A DNA stretch of 5,184 nt from an uncultured Hyphomicrobiales bacterium (GTDB taxonomy: Bacteria; Pseudomonadota; Alphaproteobacteria; Rhizobiales; CAJQND01). Made by a program: the position numbers and the translations under genes. Below, in pieces: positions 1-5,184 of this stretch. Below the pieces are notes generated by a model. The model made no database searches, had not been told where the DNA came from, and saw nothing but the letters and a program-made list of their open reading frames with translations. Positions within the stretch are counted from its first letter, which is position 1; the number at the start of each line of letters is the position of its first letter. The DNA is taken from NCBI GenBank assembly GCA_905479595.1, contig CAJQND010000029.1, positions 1 to 5,184 of the forward strand, in the 5' to 3' direction.

Positions 1-138
1 CCTGATCGAAAACTACTTCGGCAAACTGAAGGAAAACAGAGGGATAGCAATGCGATCTTGCAAAACAGATCAGAGCTTCATTGCCTTCATCTCTATCGCC
101 GCAACAATCATTCAATTGAGATGAACGTCAACAGCCCC
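1..138 (+). mobile_element. Right end of an IS5-family insertion sequence with probable terminal inverted repeat
   Basis: The transposase stop codon is followed by only 14 bases before the sequence GTCAACAGCCCC ends at 138, next to CTAG at 138-141. Read inward on the opposite strand this is GGGGCTGTTGACGTTC, which has the look of an IS5-family terminal inverted repeat. IS5-type elements duplicate short TA-centred targets (YTAR, TNA or TA depending on the subgroup), and CTAG fits. The left end is not in the window, so the exact boundary (137 or 138) and the target duplication are inferred. The transposase reads toward iclR, so this is the right end of the element. Confidence 0.65.
2..124 (+). 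CDS. IS5-family transposase, C-terminal end (partial, runs off the left edge)
   Basis: Reading from base 2, an open frame of 40 codons ends in TGA at 122-124. It begins LIENYFGKLKENRGIAMRSC and ends in AATIIQLR. This matches the C-terminal part of IS5-family (IS427/IS1031-like) DDE transposases, which typically read IExxFxxLKxxRxIAxRxxK, then a hydrophobic helix ending in LR. The catalytic glutamate of the DDE triad is probably the E at codon 8-10, and the lysine seven residues later (29-31) fits the E(6)K part of the Y(2)R(3)E(6)K signature. The two catalytic aspartates and the N-terminus lie outside the window. The visible part has no frameshift or stop, so nothing here shows the gene is broken, but its completeness cannot be judged. 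The frame is too short and too close to the edge to be found by a simple ORF search. Confidence 0.82.
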   Translation: MIENYFGKLKENRGIAMRSCKTDQSFIAFISIAATIIQLR

Positions 139-144
139 TAGAAT
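116..144 (+). promoter_or_regulatory. Near-consensus sigma-70 promoter spanning the IS/host junction
   Basis: TTGAGA at 116-121 (5 of 6 to TTGACA) is separated by exactly 17 bases from TAGAAT at 139-144 (5 of 6 to TATAAT). The -35 element lies in the last transposase codons and the -10 lies at or just past the presumed IS end, so the promoter would be a hybrid made by the insertion. It would start transcription near 151 and read into iclR with a leader of about 127 bases. The match and spacing are seen directly; activity is inferred. No other promoter of similar quality is visible between here and the iclR start. Confidence 0.5.
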
Positions 145-150
145 TTTACA

Positions 151-164
151 AAAAATATATTTTT
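151..164. repeat. Perfect 14-base AT palindrome
   Basis: AAAAATATATTTTT is self-complementary over 14 bases. It begins where a transcript from the 116-144 promoter would start, and just before the left arm of the long inverted repeat. Such A/T tracts are bent or easily melted and can bind nucleoid proteins. No specific factor can be assigned, and A/T runs form palindromes easily by chance. Confidence 0.5.
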
Positions 165-165
165 G

Positions 166-260
166 GAATTGTGATCCGCATCGTGGGATGCGGCGTTTTG
201 GAATGACGGGTATGGCGCGAGCGGAAAATGCAATTGCGCCTGCAAATGCGATCACAATTC
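166..260 (+). promoter_or_regulatory. Nested inverted repeats in the iclR leader (operator pair or structured 5' UTR)
   Basis: GAATTGTGATC at 166-176 is repeated exactly in reverse complement as GATCACAATTC at 250-260. With a single-base gap the match extends to 15 bases (GAATTGTGATC-C-GCAT at 166-181 against ATGCGATCACAATTC at 246-260). Two smaller inverted repeats lie inside: CCGCATC/GATGCGG (176-182/187-193, 4-base loop, followed by CGTTTT) and GGCGCGA/TTGCGCC (214-220/234-240, one G-U pair). As RNA the region could fold into a three-way junction ending five bases before the ribosome-binding region of iclR. As DNA, the outer arms could be two operators, as expected for an autoregulated IclR protein. 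The GCAT extension and the first hairpin use the same bases, so they exclude each other. Confidence 0.55.
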
Positions 261-277
261 ATATGGGATGGAAATAA

Positions 278-1102
278 ATGGCCAGTTCAAGTCACCGCAT
301 TTGTAAAGAAAGTTTACGAGCATCAGGGCAGGTGCAATCCCTAAGCCGGGCTTTGCGTTTGATGAATGCTCTATCGGAATTTCCACAAGGGCTTTCATTG
401 TCAGAAGTGGCCCATTGTGTTGGTTTGCCGACATCCACTGCACACCGGCTTTTAACCACTTTGCAGAACGAGCGTTATGTGCGGTTTGAGGCCGAGCGTT
501 CGGCCTGGTTGATCGGGGTGCAGGCGTTTCGCACGGGCTCGGCATTTGTTCGTTCGCGCGATCTTATTGCGACCGCGCGGCCTTACATGCGCCGTTTGAT
601 GGAGCAATCGGGTGAATCTGTGAACCTTGGAATAATCGACCGCGGGGAAGTGGTGTATCTGGCGCAGGTCGAAACACAGAAAGTGATGCGCGCCACCGCT
701 GGACCTGGCGGGCGTACAGATATCTGCACATCCGGGGCAGGCAAAGCGATACTCGCCTTTATGCGACCTGATGAAACCGAGAAACTGCTCAAGCCCATCC
801 GCATGCAATCCAGCGTGGCACAGGCAAATATGAACGAGATTTTCGACAATGACTTGCAAGCGACCCGTGCCCGGGGGTATTCCATCGATGATGAAGAAAA
901 TGCGGTAGGCCTAAGATGCGTGGCAGGCGTGATTTTCGATGAACATAGCGACCCGCTCGCCAGCGTATCAGTGTCGGGACCTTCCGCGCGGATCCCTGAC
1001 GGCAAGCTCCACGGATTAGGTGAAGCGGTTGCTGGAATATCGAATGAAATCACCCATGAACTTGGTGGATTGTTTCCAAACGGAATACAGTCTGCATCCT
1101 AG
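278..1102 (+). CDS. IclR-family transcriptional regulator (AllR/BhcR-like effector pocket)
   Basis: A 274-residue DNA-binding regulator, the usual size for the family. The N-terminal winged helix-turn-helix spans about residues 18-79, opening with VQSLSRALRLMNAL; the helix-turn-helix is near 39-60 (LSLSEVAHCVGLPTSTAHRL). The effector-binding domain spans about 85-262 and carries CTSGAGKAILA (150-160), DDEENAVGLRCVAGVIFDEH (204-223) and ASVSVSGPSARI (228-239). Gly153, Ala154, Asp204, Cys214, Ser231 and Ser233 fall where I recall glyoxylate-contacting residues in E. coli AllR, and the Asp-Cys-Ser-Ser spacing (10, 17, 2) agrees. A small 2-oxoacid such as glyoxylate is therefore a reasonable effector, but this is inference. 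The ATG at 278 is supported by GGGA (265-268) and GGA (270-272) upstream. An IS end lies about 140 bases upstream, and mrp follows after 69 bases with no obvious terminator. Its targets are unknown and may include its own leader. Confidence 0.9.
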   Translation: MASSSHRICKESLRASGQVQSLSRALRLMNALSEFPQGLSLSEVAHCVGLPTSTAHRLLTTLQNERYVRFEAERSAWLIGVQAFRTGSAFVRSRDLIATARPYMRRLMEQSGESVNLGIIDRGEVVYLAQVETQKVMRATAGPGGRTDICTSGAGKAILAFMRPDETEKLLKPIRMQSSVAQANMNEIFDNDLQATRARGYSIDDEENAVGLRCVAGVIFDEHSDPLASVSVSGPSARIPDGKLHGLGEAVAGISNEITHELGGLFPNGIQSAS

Positions 1103-1171
1103 TTCTCGCCAAGGCCTGCTCAACACACAACGGCAATGTTTTGATGCTAAAAATGGGATTTTGAGTGGGAA

Positions 1172-2350
1172 ATGAATAACTTATCGCAAGATCGCGTGCT
1201 TGAGCAGTTGAATAAAGTGCGTGGACCAGACCTCGATGGAGATCTGGTGAGCCTGGGGCTGGTTTCACAAATCGTCATTTCAGGCGCTGATGTAATGTTT
1301 TCGGTGACCATTGATCCTGCCCGCGCTGCTGAATTGGAGCCAATGCGCCAGATGGCACAAAAAGCCGTGGAGAAAATTGATGGCGTTGGCAAAGTCACCG
1401 TAGTTTTAACCGCAGACGCCGCCGCCGGACAGGCACGGCCAACAGCGAGTGCTGCACCACAAGTGCATCATTCAACTGGCAAAAAAGCATCCCCACCACC
1501 GCCGCCGATGCCTGGAATGCCGGGAGCGGGAGCTGGTAAGCAGATTGATGGTGTGCCTGGGGTTCGCCATATCATCGCTGTTGCCTCGGGCAAGGGTGGT
1601 GTCGGTAAATCCACAACCGCGTGCAATGTGGCCCTTGGTATGGCAGCAAATGGCGCGAAAATCGGAATTCTGGACGCAGATATATATGGACCGTCAATGC
1701 CTCGCCTGCTTGGCATCACCGGGCGTCCGCAAGCTTCGGGAGGTGGACTGCTCAAGCCACTGGAAGGTTATGGCGTAAAGGTCATGTCGATGGGTTTCCT
1801 TGTAGAAGAGGACACCCCGATGATCTGGCGCGGTCCAATGGTTATTTCCGCCATTACGCAAATGTTGCGTGAGGTGGACTGGGGTGAGCTTGATGTGCTG
1901 GTAGTGGATATGCCGCCCGGCACCGGCGATGCCCAGCTTACCATGGCGCAACAAGTTCCACTTGCCGGCGCGGTAATTGTCTCTACACCGCAGGATTTGG
2001 CGCTTATTGATGCCCGCAAGGGGCTCAACATGTTCCGCAAAGTGAATGTACCTGTTCTTGGTATTGTTGAGAACATGAGCTATTTCGCCTGCCCGAAATG
2101 CGGTGAACATTCAAATATCTTTGGCCATGGCGGCGCACGTGATGAAGCAGAAAAACTCGGCGTACCATTCCTGGGCGAAGTACCGCTTGATATGGTGGTG
2201 CGCGAGCGCTCGGATTCCGGTCAACCGGTGGTGGTGACGGCTCCTGATAGCCAACACGCGGGGATTTATCGAGATATTGCCAAGGCTGTAATGTCGGAAA
2301 TTGAACGTGAAGGAACGATTCGTTCAGCACCCAAGATTGTCATGGAATGA
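1172..2350 (+). CDS. mrp: Mrp/ApbC/NBP35-family iron-sulfur cluster carrier ATPase
   Basis: A cytoplasmic P-loop ATPase of 392 residues that binds a [4Fe-4S] cluster and passes it to apo-proteins. Residues 5-80 are a MIP18/DUF59 (FeS assembly P) domain with DGDLVSLGLV at 22-31. Residues 82-128 are a linker rich in Ala, Pro and Gly, including a run of six prolines near 108-113. The MinD/ParA-like ATPase domain then begins: deviant Walker A SGKGGVGKS at 139-147, switch region DADIYGPSMPRLLG at 168-181, Walker B-like VVDMPPGTGD at 244-253, and the family's cluster-binding CPKC (Cys307, Cys310), which bridges the dimer. All key residues are present, so the protein should be functional. The ATG at 1172 has only a weak ribosome-binding sequence (GAG at 1163-1165, GGGA directly adjacent); it keeps the full DUF59 domain, and the ATG at 1153 meets a stop after two more codons. 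Confidence 0.97.
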   Translation: MNNLSQDRVLEQLNKVRGPDLDGDLVSLGLVSQIVISGADVMFSVTIDPARAAELEPMRQMAQKAVEKIDGVGKVTVVLTADAAAGQARPTASAAPQVHHSTGKKASPPPPPMPGMPGAGAGKQIDGVPGVRHIIAVASGKGGVGKSTTACNVALGMAANGAKIGILDADIYGPSMPRLLGITGRPQASGGGLLKPLEGYGVKVMSMGFLVEEDTPMIWRGPMVISAITQMLREVDWGELDVLVVDMPPGTGDAQLTMAQQVPLAGAVIVSTPQDLALIDARKGLNMFRKVNVPVLGIVENMSYFACPKCGEHSNIFGHGGARDEAEKLGVPFLGEVPLDMVVRERSDSGQPVVVTAPDSQHAGIYRDIAKAVMSEIEREGTIRSAPKIVME

Positions 2351-2478
2351 ACCCATTGCCTTATAAAGGCCTAAATAACGTGTTGAAAAAAAACGAAAAG
2401 CAGGTCTGGTAAATCATTATTAACGCCAATATTATAAATATGGTTTATCGTTTCTGATTCGCTGCAGCGGGGATTCTA
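2351..2478 (+). promoter_or_regulatory. AT-rich intergenic region with CtrA-like box and two GANTC sites
   Basis: This 128-base gap is clearly more AT-rich than the genes around it. It holds a near match to the CtrA box TTAA-N7-TTAAC (GTAA-ATCATTA-TTAAC at 2409-2424, 8 of 9 fixed bases) and two GATTC (GANTC) CcrM methylation sites at 2456-2460 and 2472-2476, only 16 bases apart and just before the next gene. A TATAAA at 2433-2438 could be a -10 element, but no convincing -35 stands 17 bases upstream. GGGGA at 2469-2473 is the likely ribosome-binding site for the ATG at 2479. The gap size and AT content suggest a promoter for the membrane-protein gene; the cell-cycle link is inference. Confidence 0.4.
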
Positions 2479-3048
2479 ATGCCGTTTATTCTATTTGTTC
2501 TTGGGGTTATTTCTATAATTGCGGGCGTCGCTGCTATTGGCATGCGATTTGTCGATGAGACCGGCCTCGATTTCAGCCTGGCCTTTGGCTATCAGGCGAT
2601 TGTCGGTGGCATTTTGCTGATCGCCTTTGGCAGACTGCTGAAGCATGTGGCCGATACGGACGCAAACACCACACGTATGGCCCAGGCCATGACACTAGGT
2701 GGTGGCCATGTCAGTGCAACACCAGCCAGCGCGCCTACTGTAATGCCTGTCGACCCCGTGGTTTCCGAACCAACCGTTGCCGCAGCGCCAGTGCTAGAAG
2801 TTGAACCGGTTGCTCCAGCTGAACCTGTTGCTGAAGAACCAGAAGAACCAGCTGCGGTGGAAACACCCGAACCAACGCCAGTCGCAAATGATGACGGTGG
2901 TTCATCGCCTGTCGAGCAGATCGATGTGCGCGGCTATATGGTTGATGTGTTCGCAAATGGTGCGGTTGATGTACACACTGCAGAAGGCGCAATGCGGTTT
3001 GAAAGCCTTTCGGCATTCGAACGCGAACTTGACCGCGCTGCAGGCTAA
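2479..3048 (+). CDS. Uncharacterised two-helix membrane protein with Pro/Glu/Ala/Val-rich linker
   Basis: I do not recognise this 189-residue protein. Two hydrophobic segments, about residues 3-21 and 36-51, flank a short loop carrying Asp26, Glu27 and Asp31. The RLLKH after the second helix suggests, by the positive-inside rule, that both ends face the cytoplasm. Residues about 80-145 form a low-complexity acidic linker rich in Pro, Glu, Ala and Val, partly built from an 18-base imperfect DNA repeat (2803-2820 and 2821-2838). The last 40 residues (IDVRGYMVDVFANGAVDVHT followed by AEGAMRFESLSAFERELDRA) look like a small folded domain of beta strands and a final helix. The start at 2479 has GGGGA five bases upstream. 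It sits between mrp and the GST gene, 53 bases before the latter, so the two may be cotranscribed. Its role is unknown; a membrane-anchored display of the small C-terminal domain is a guess. Confidence 0.8.
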   Translation: MPFILFVLGVISIIAGVAAIGMRFVDETGLDFSLAFGYQAIVGGILLIAFGRLLKHVADTDANTTRMAQAMTLGGGHVSATPASAPTVMPVDPVVSEPTVAAAPVLEVEPVAPAEPVAEEPEEPAAVETPEPTPVANDDGGSSPVEQIDVRGYMVDVFANGAVDVHTAEGAMRFESLSAFERELDRAAG

Positions 3049-3086
3049 CCCTTCCGACCATGTAACTGCTTTTTCCGCTGACAGAC

Positions 3087-3092
3087 GAGGAG
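3087..3092 (+). promoter_or_regulatory. Ribosome-binding site of the GST gene
   Basis: GAGGAG ends nine bases before the ATG at 3102. It is one of the strongest Shine-Dalgarno sequences in the window and fixes the GST start. The 53-base gap from the preceding gene shows no terminator hairpin, so cotranscription with the membrane-protein gene is plausible. Confidence 0.75.
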
Positions 3093-3101
3093 TGCTGGCG
3101 C

Positions 3102-3725
3102 ATGTCTGCATACGAGCTTTATTGCTTCAAGGAATCAGGTAACGCTTACAAAGCAGCCTTGATGCTGGAACTCACCGGCACGGCATGGACGCCGGTGTGG
3201 GTGGATTTTTTCAATGGTGCCACCCGCACGCCTGAGTATCGTGAAGACTTAAACGAAATGGGTGAAGTGCCGGTTTTGGTGGGCAATGGGGTGCAGCTCA
3301 CCCAAACCGGGTTGATCCTTGATTATCTGGCCAAAGAGACCGGCCGGTTTGGTGGCCGCGACGAGGCACAAGAACGTGACGTATTGCGTTGGATCTTGTT
3401 TGATAACCACAAACTCACTGCTTACACGGCGACGTACCGCTTCATGACAAATTTCATGAAAGGTGCCGACAAGCCGGTCACTGACTTTCTTGGCCAGCGT
3501 ATGCATGGTGCGTTTAAAGTGTTGAACGCCCATCTTGAAGGGCAGGATTTTGCCGCCGGAGATGAACTGACCATTGCAGACATCTCGATGTGCGGATATC
3601 TGTTTTACCCGGATGAATTCGGAGTTTCCTGGGAAACCAGCTACCCGGCAATCGGCGCGTGGCTTGATCGCATCAAGGCGCAAAAGGGGTGGCAACACCC
3701 CTATGATATTCTTCCTGCTAGCTGA
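3102..3725 (+). CDS. Glutathione S-transferase family protein
   Basis: A 207-residue cytosolic GST of normal length with both domains. The N-terminal thioredoxin-like domain (about 4-80) carries SGNAYKAALMLEL from residue 12, where Ser12 or Asn14 is the likely glutathione-thiol contact; the cis-proline motif GEVPVLV (Pro57 after Val56); and LTQTGLILDYLA at 66-77, where Gln68-Thr69 stands in place of the usual Glu/Gln-Ser that grips the gamma-glutamyl group. The all-helical C-terminal domain (about 88-200) has the N-capping box LTIAD at 156-160, a folding signature of the superfamily. The substrate cannot be predicted: many bacterial GSTs detoxify electrophiles or reduce disulfides. The gene ends 10 bases from the end of the convergent dctM. 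Confidence 0.92.
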   Translation: MSAYELYCFKESGNAYKAALMLELTGTAWTPVWVDFFNGATRTPEYREDLNEMGEVPVLVGNGVQLTQTGLILDYLAKETGRFGGRDEAQERDVLRWILFDNHKLTAYTATYRFMTNFMKGADKPVTDFLGQRMHGAFKVLNAHLEGQDFAAGDELTIADISMCGYLFYPDEFGVSWETSYPAIGAWLDRIKAQKGWQHPYDILPAS

Positions 3726-3735
3726 TAGAGCTTCG

Positions 3736-5046
3736 TCACCCGGGCTTGTGGCGCATGTTTTCCGGCAGCCAGGTAGCCATTTCGGGTATGGCGATCAGCA
3801 GGAAGACCATCAACACCATAATCATAAACATCGGCAATGCGGCGCGTGAAATGAAGTTCATTTCATGCTTCGTCATGCCTTGCAAAACGAACAGGTTAAA
3901 GCCAATGGGCGGCGTGATTTGTGCCATTTCCACCACCACAACGATAAAAATGCCAAACCAGATCAGATCAATCCCTGCCTGACGCACCATTGGTTCGACC
4001 ACCGCCATTGTGAGCACCACGGAAGAAATTCCGTCGAGAAAACATCCCAAAACGATGTAGAAAACCAGGAGCATCATCAACAGGCCGAACCGGCTAAGCT
4101 CCAATGAGCCGATGAAGTCCGCCAGTCCGCGCGGCAGGCCGGTAAAACCCATGGAGAGCGACAGGAATGCAGCCCCTGCCAAAATGAGCGCAATCATCGC
4201 CGAGGTTCGTGTTGCCCCCATCAGACTTTCTGAAAATGTATGCCACGTCAGCGAGCCTTGCCCTGCTGCCAGAATAAGCGAACCCACAACGCCAAAAGCG
4301 GCTGCTTCAGTGGCGGTGGCCAGTCCTGAATACATCGACCCAATCACCACCAGAATGAGCAGCAAGACGGGGATAAGAAAGCGCGAGTTTTTGACCTTCT
4401 CCGCAAATGACATGTGCGGCTCTTCTATTGGGTCAAAGTCCTTCGCCAGGCGCGAGTAGATTGCCACATAACCCATAAACATCGACGCCAATACAATGCC
4501 AGGCAGGATGCCGGCCATAAACAGCTTGGTGATCGATTCATTGATTGTTACGCCGTAAACAATCAAGGTCAGCGAGGGCGGGATCATCAGCCCCAACGTG
4601 GCAGCGCCCGCCAAAGTGCCAATAACCAGATGTTCAGGATAGTTGCGTCGCCGCAATTCCGGGATCGACATTTTTCCAACGGTTGTAAGCGTTGCCGCAG
4701 AAGAGCCGGAAACCGCTGCAAACACGGTGCAGCCAACAATATTGGTATGCACAAGCCCACCTGGAAGCCGCGCCATCCACGGCGATAAACCGCGGAACAT
4801 GTCCTCCGATAATCGCGTTCGGTAAAGGATTTCCCCCATCCAGATAAACAAGGGCAGGGCGGTAAGGGTCCAGGAAGACGACGACGACCAGATTGTCGTA
4901 ATCATCGCATCGCCAGCCGGGCGCGAGGTGAACAGTTCAACCCCGACAAAGGCCACGCCAAGCAATGCGAGCCCGACCCAAACACCGGTGCCAAGCAAGA
5001 GGAATAGTACGAAAAGGAATAAGCCGATGAGCTGAAATTCTGCCAT
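3736..5046 (-). CDS. dctM: TRAP transporter large permease subunit, DctM family
   Basis: A complete 436-residue inner-membrane protein, the normal DctM length, with about a dozen hydrophobic helices. It is the sodium-coupled translocation subunit of a tripartite ATP-independent periplasmic transporter and works with DctQ and a periplasmic solute-binding protein. Family motifs in order: AVSGSSAAT at 111-119 followed by KMSIPELRRRNY at 125-136, LMIPPSLTLIVYG at 153-165, TATEAAAFGVVG at 244-255, GCFLDGISSVVLT at 334-346, and EMAQITPPIGFNLFV at 373-387. Start ATG at 5044-5046 follows the dctQ stop by five bases, with GGGGAG eight bases upstream inside the dctQ end. The substrate cannot be told from the permease; organic acids are typical. 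It ends 10 bases from the convergent GST gene with no recognisable terminator between them. Confidence 0.96.
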   Translation of the reverse strand: MAEFQLIGLFLFVLFLLLGTGVWVGLALLGVAFVGVELFTSRPAGDAMITTIWSSSSSWTLTALPLFIWMGEILYRTRLSEDMFRGLSPWMARLPGGLVHTNIVGCTVFAAVSGSSAATLTTVGKMSIPELRRRNYPEHLVIGTLAGAATLGLMIPPSLTLIVYGVTINESITKLFMAGILPGIVLASMFMGYVAIYSRLAKDFDPIEEPHMSFAEKVKNSRFLIPVLLLILVVIGSMYSGLATATEAAAFGVVGSLILAAGQGSLTWHTFSESLMGATRTSAMIALILAGAAFLSLSMGFTGLPRGLADFIGSLELSRFGLLMMLLVFYIVLGCFLDGISSVVLTMAVVEPMVRQAGIDLIWFGIFIVVVVEMAQITPPIGFNLFVLQGMTKHEMNFISRAALPMFMIMVLMVFLLIAIPEMATWLPENMRHKPG

Positions 5047-5051
5047 GATGC

Positions 5052-5184
5052 TTACTCCCCGTGGCTTTGTTCGACGATGTCGGATTTGATCCGGTGATCG
5101 CCAGAAAACAAAACATGGATCAAATGATCGGTGAGGGCTACCGCGAACAAGAACGAGCCAATCACCATGGCCAGTTGCGGTATC
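5052..5184 (-). CDS. dctQ: TRAP transporter small permease subunit, DctQ family, C-terminal end (partial)
   Basis: The last 43 codons are visible, ending in TAA (5052-5054 on the + strand), and the gene runs off the right edge. The peptide begins IPQLAMVIGSFLFAVALTDH and ends SDIVEQSHGE: a final transmembrane helix that typically carries IPxxxMxIGxxLF-like residues in DctQ, followed by a short charged tail. This ending, together with dctM starting five bases later, identifies it as the small permease although most of the protein is unseen. It would bind DctM to form the QM membrane complex. The solute-binding protein gene (dctP type) is probably further upstream on the - strand, outside the window. 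Confidence 0.88.
   Translation of the reverse strand, partial: IPQLAMVIGSFLFAVALTDHLIHVLFSGDHRIKSDIVEQSHGE
5055..5060 (-). promoter_or_regulatory. dctM ribosome-binding site within the end of dctQ
   Basis: On the - strand GGGGAG lies in the last codons of dctQ, eight bases before the dctM ATG, and overlaps the stop region of the upstream gene. This arrangement is typical of translational coupling in TRAP operons and supports the start at 5046. Confidence 0.7.

Noticed and set aside
176..200. CCGCATC/GATGCGG hairpin followed by CGTTTTG as a terminator of the transposase transcript
   Set aside because: Only four T residues follow, two bases after the stem, and the hairpin is better explained as part of the larger nested repeat; it remains possible but unsupported.
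452..859. Open frames of 135 and 156 codons on the - strand across the iclR gene
   Set aside because: Their translations show no recognisable family features, and they lie opposite a clear IclR-family gene, so they are antisense shadows.
1103..1171. Search for a separate promoter or terminator between iclR and mrp
   Set aside because: The 69-base gap shows only short inverted words such as GCC-AA-GGC and no -35/-10 pair with proper spacing, so no site is called.
1694..2110. Open frames on the - strand inside mrp (up to 138 codons)
   Set aside because: They overlap the conserved ATPase motifs of mrp, and their translations carry no recognisable domain.
2358..2370. Hairpin GCCTT-ATA-AAGGC just after the mrp stop codon as an intrinsic terminator
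   Set aside because: The stem is only five pairs with a three-base loop, and no T-run follows it on the + strand.
3746..4825. Several + strand open frames of 60-124 codons inside dctM
   Set aside because: They are antisense to a complete DctM with all its family motifs; the translations are basic and low in recognisable structure.
1..5184. Search for CRISPR arrays, tRNA or rRNA genes, toxin-antitoxin pairs or phage genes
   Set aside because: No regularly spaced direct repeats, no cloverleaf-like segments and no small paired genes of these kinds were seen by eye on either strand.

Overview
This window looks like a stretch of an alphaproteobacterial chromosome. The support is a full-length two-domain Mrp/ApbC ATPase, a DctQM-type TRAP transporter, an alphaproteobacterial style of GST, and GANTC and CtrA-like motifs in one promoter region. 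I cannot name a genus from the sequence alone.

Layout, left to right. Bases 1-138 are the right end of an IS5-family insertion sequence. The last 40 codons of its transposase are visible, followed by a probable terminal inverted repeat and a CTAG-like target site. Bases 139-277 are a dense regulatory stretch. A near-consensus sigma-70 promoter straddles the IS/host junction, and an AT palindrome and nested inverted repeats lie between it and the next gene. Four genes follow on the + strand: an IclR-family regulator (278-1102), mrp/apbC encoding an Fe-S cluster carrier ATPase (1172-2350), an unrecognised two-helix membrane protein with a Pro/Glu/Ala/Val-rich linker (2479-3048), and a glutathione S-transferase (3102-3725). 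Convergent to these, with a 10-base gap, lies a TRAP transporter operon on the - strand: the large permease dctM (3736-5046) and, upstream of it, the last 43 codons of the small permease dctQ (5052-5184, running off the window).

How the genes may work together. DctQ and DctM form the membrane part of a sodium-driven importer for an organic acid or similar solute; the solute-binding protein must lie outside the window. The IclR protein keeps residues that, as I recall the AllR structure, bind glyoxylate, so it probably senses a small 2-oxoacid. Its target genes are not identified and may include its own promoter. Mrp is housekeeping Fe-S maturation. The membrane protein and the GST follow on the same strand, but the 128-base gap before the membrane protein suggests a promoter of its own.

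The most unusual part is the roughly 140-base leader between the IS end and the iclR gene. No complete novel multi-gene system is visible here; the coding genes belong to known families, apart from the 189-residue membrane protein, which I do not recognise.
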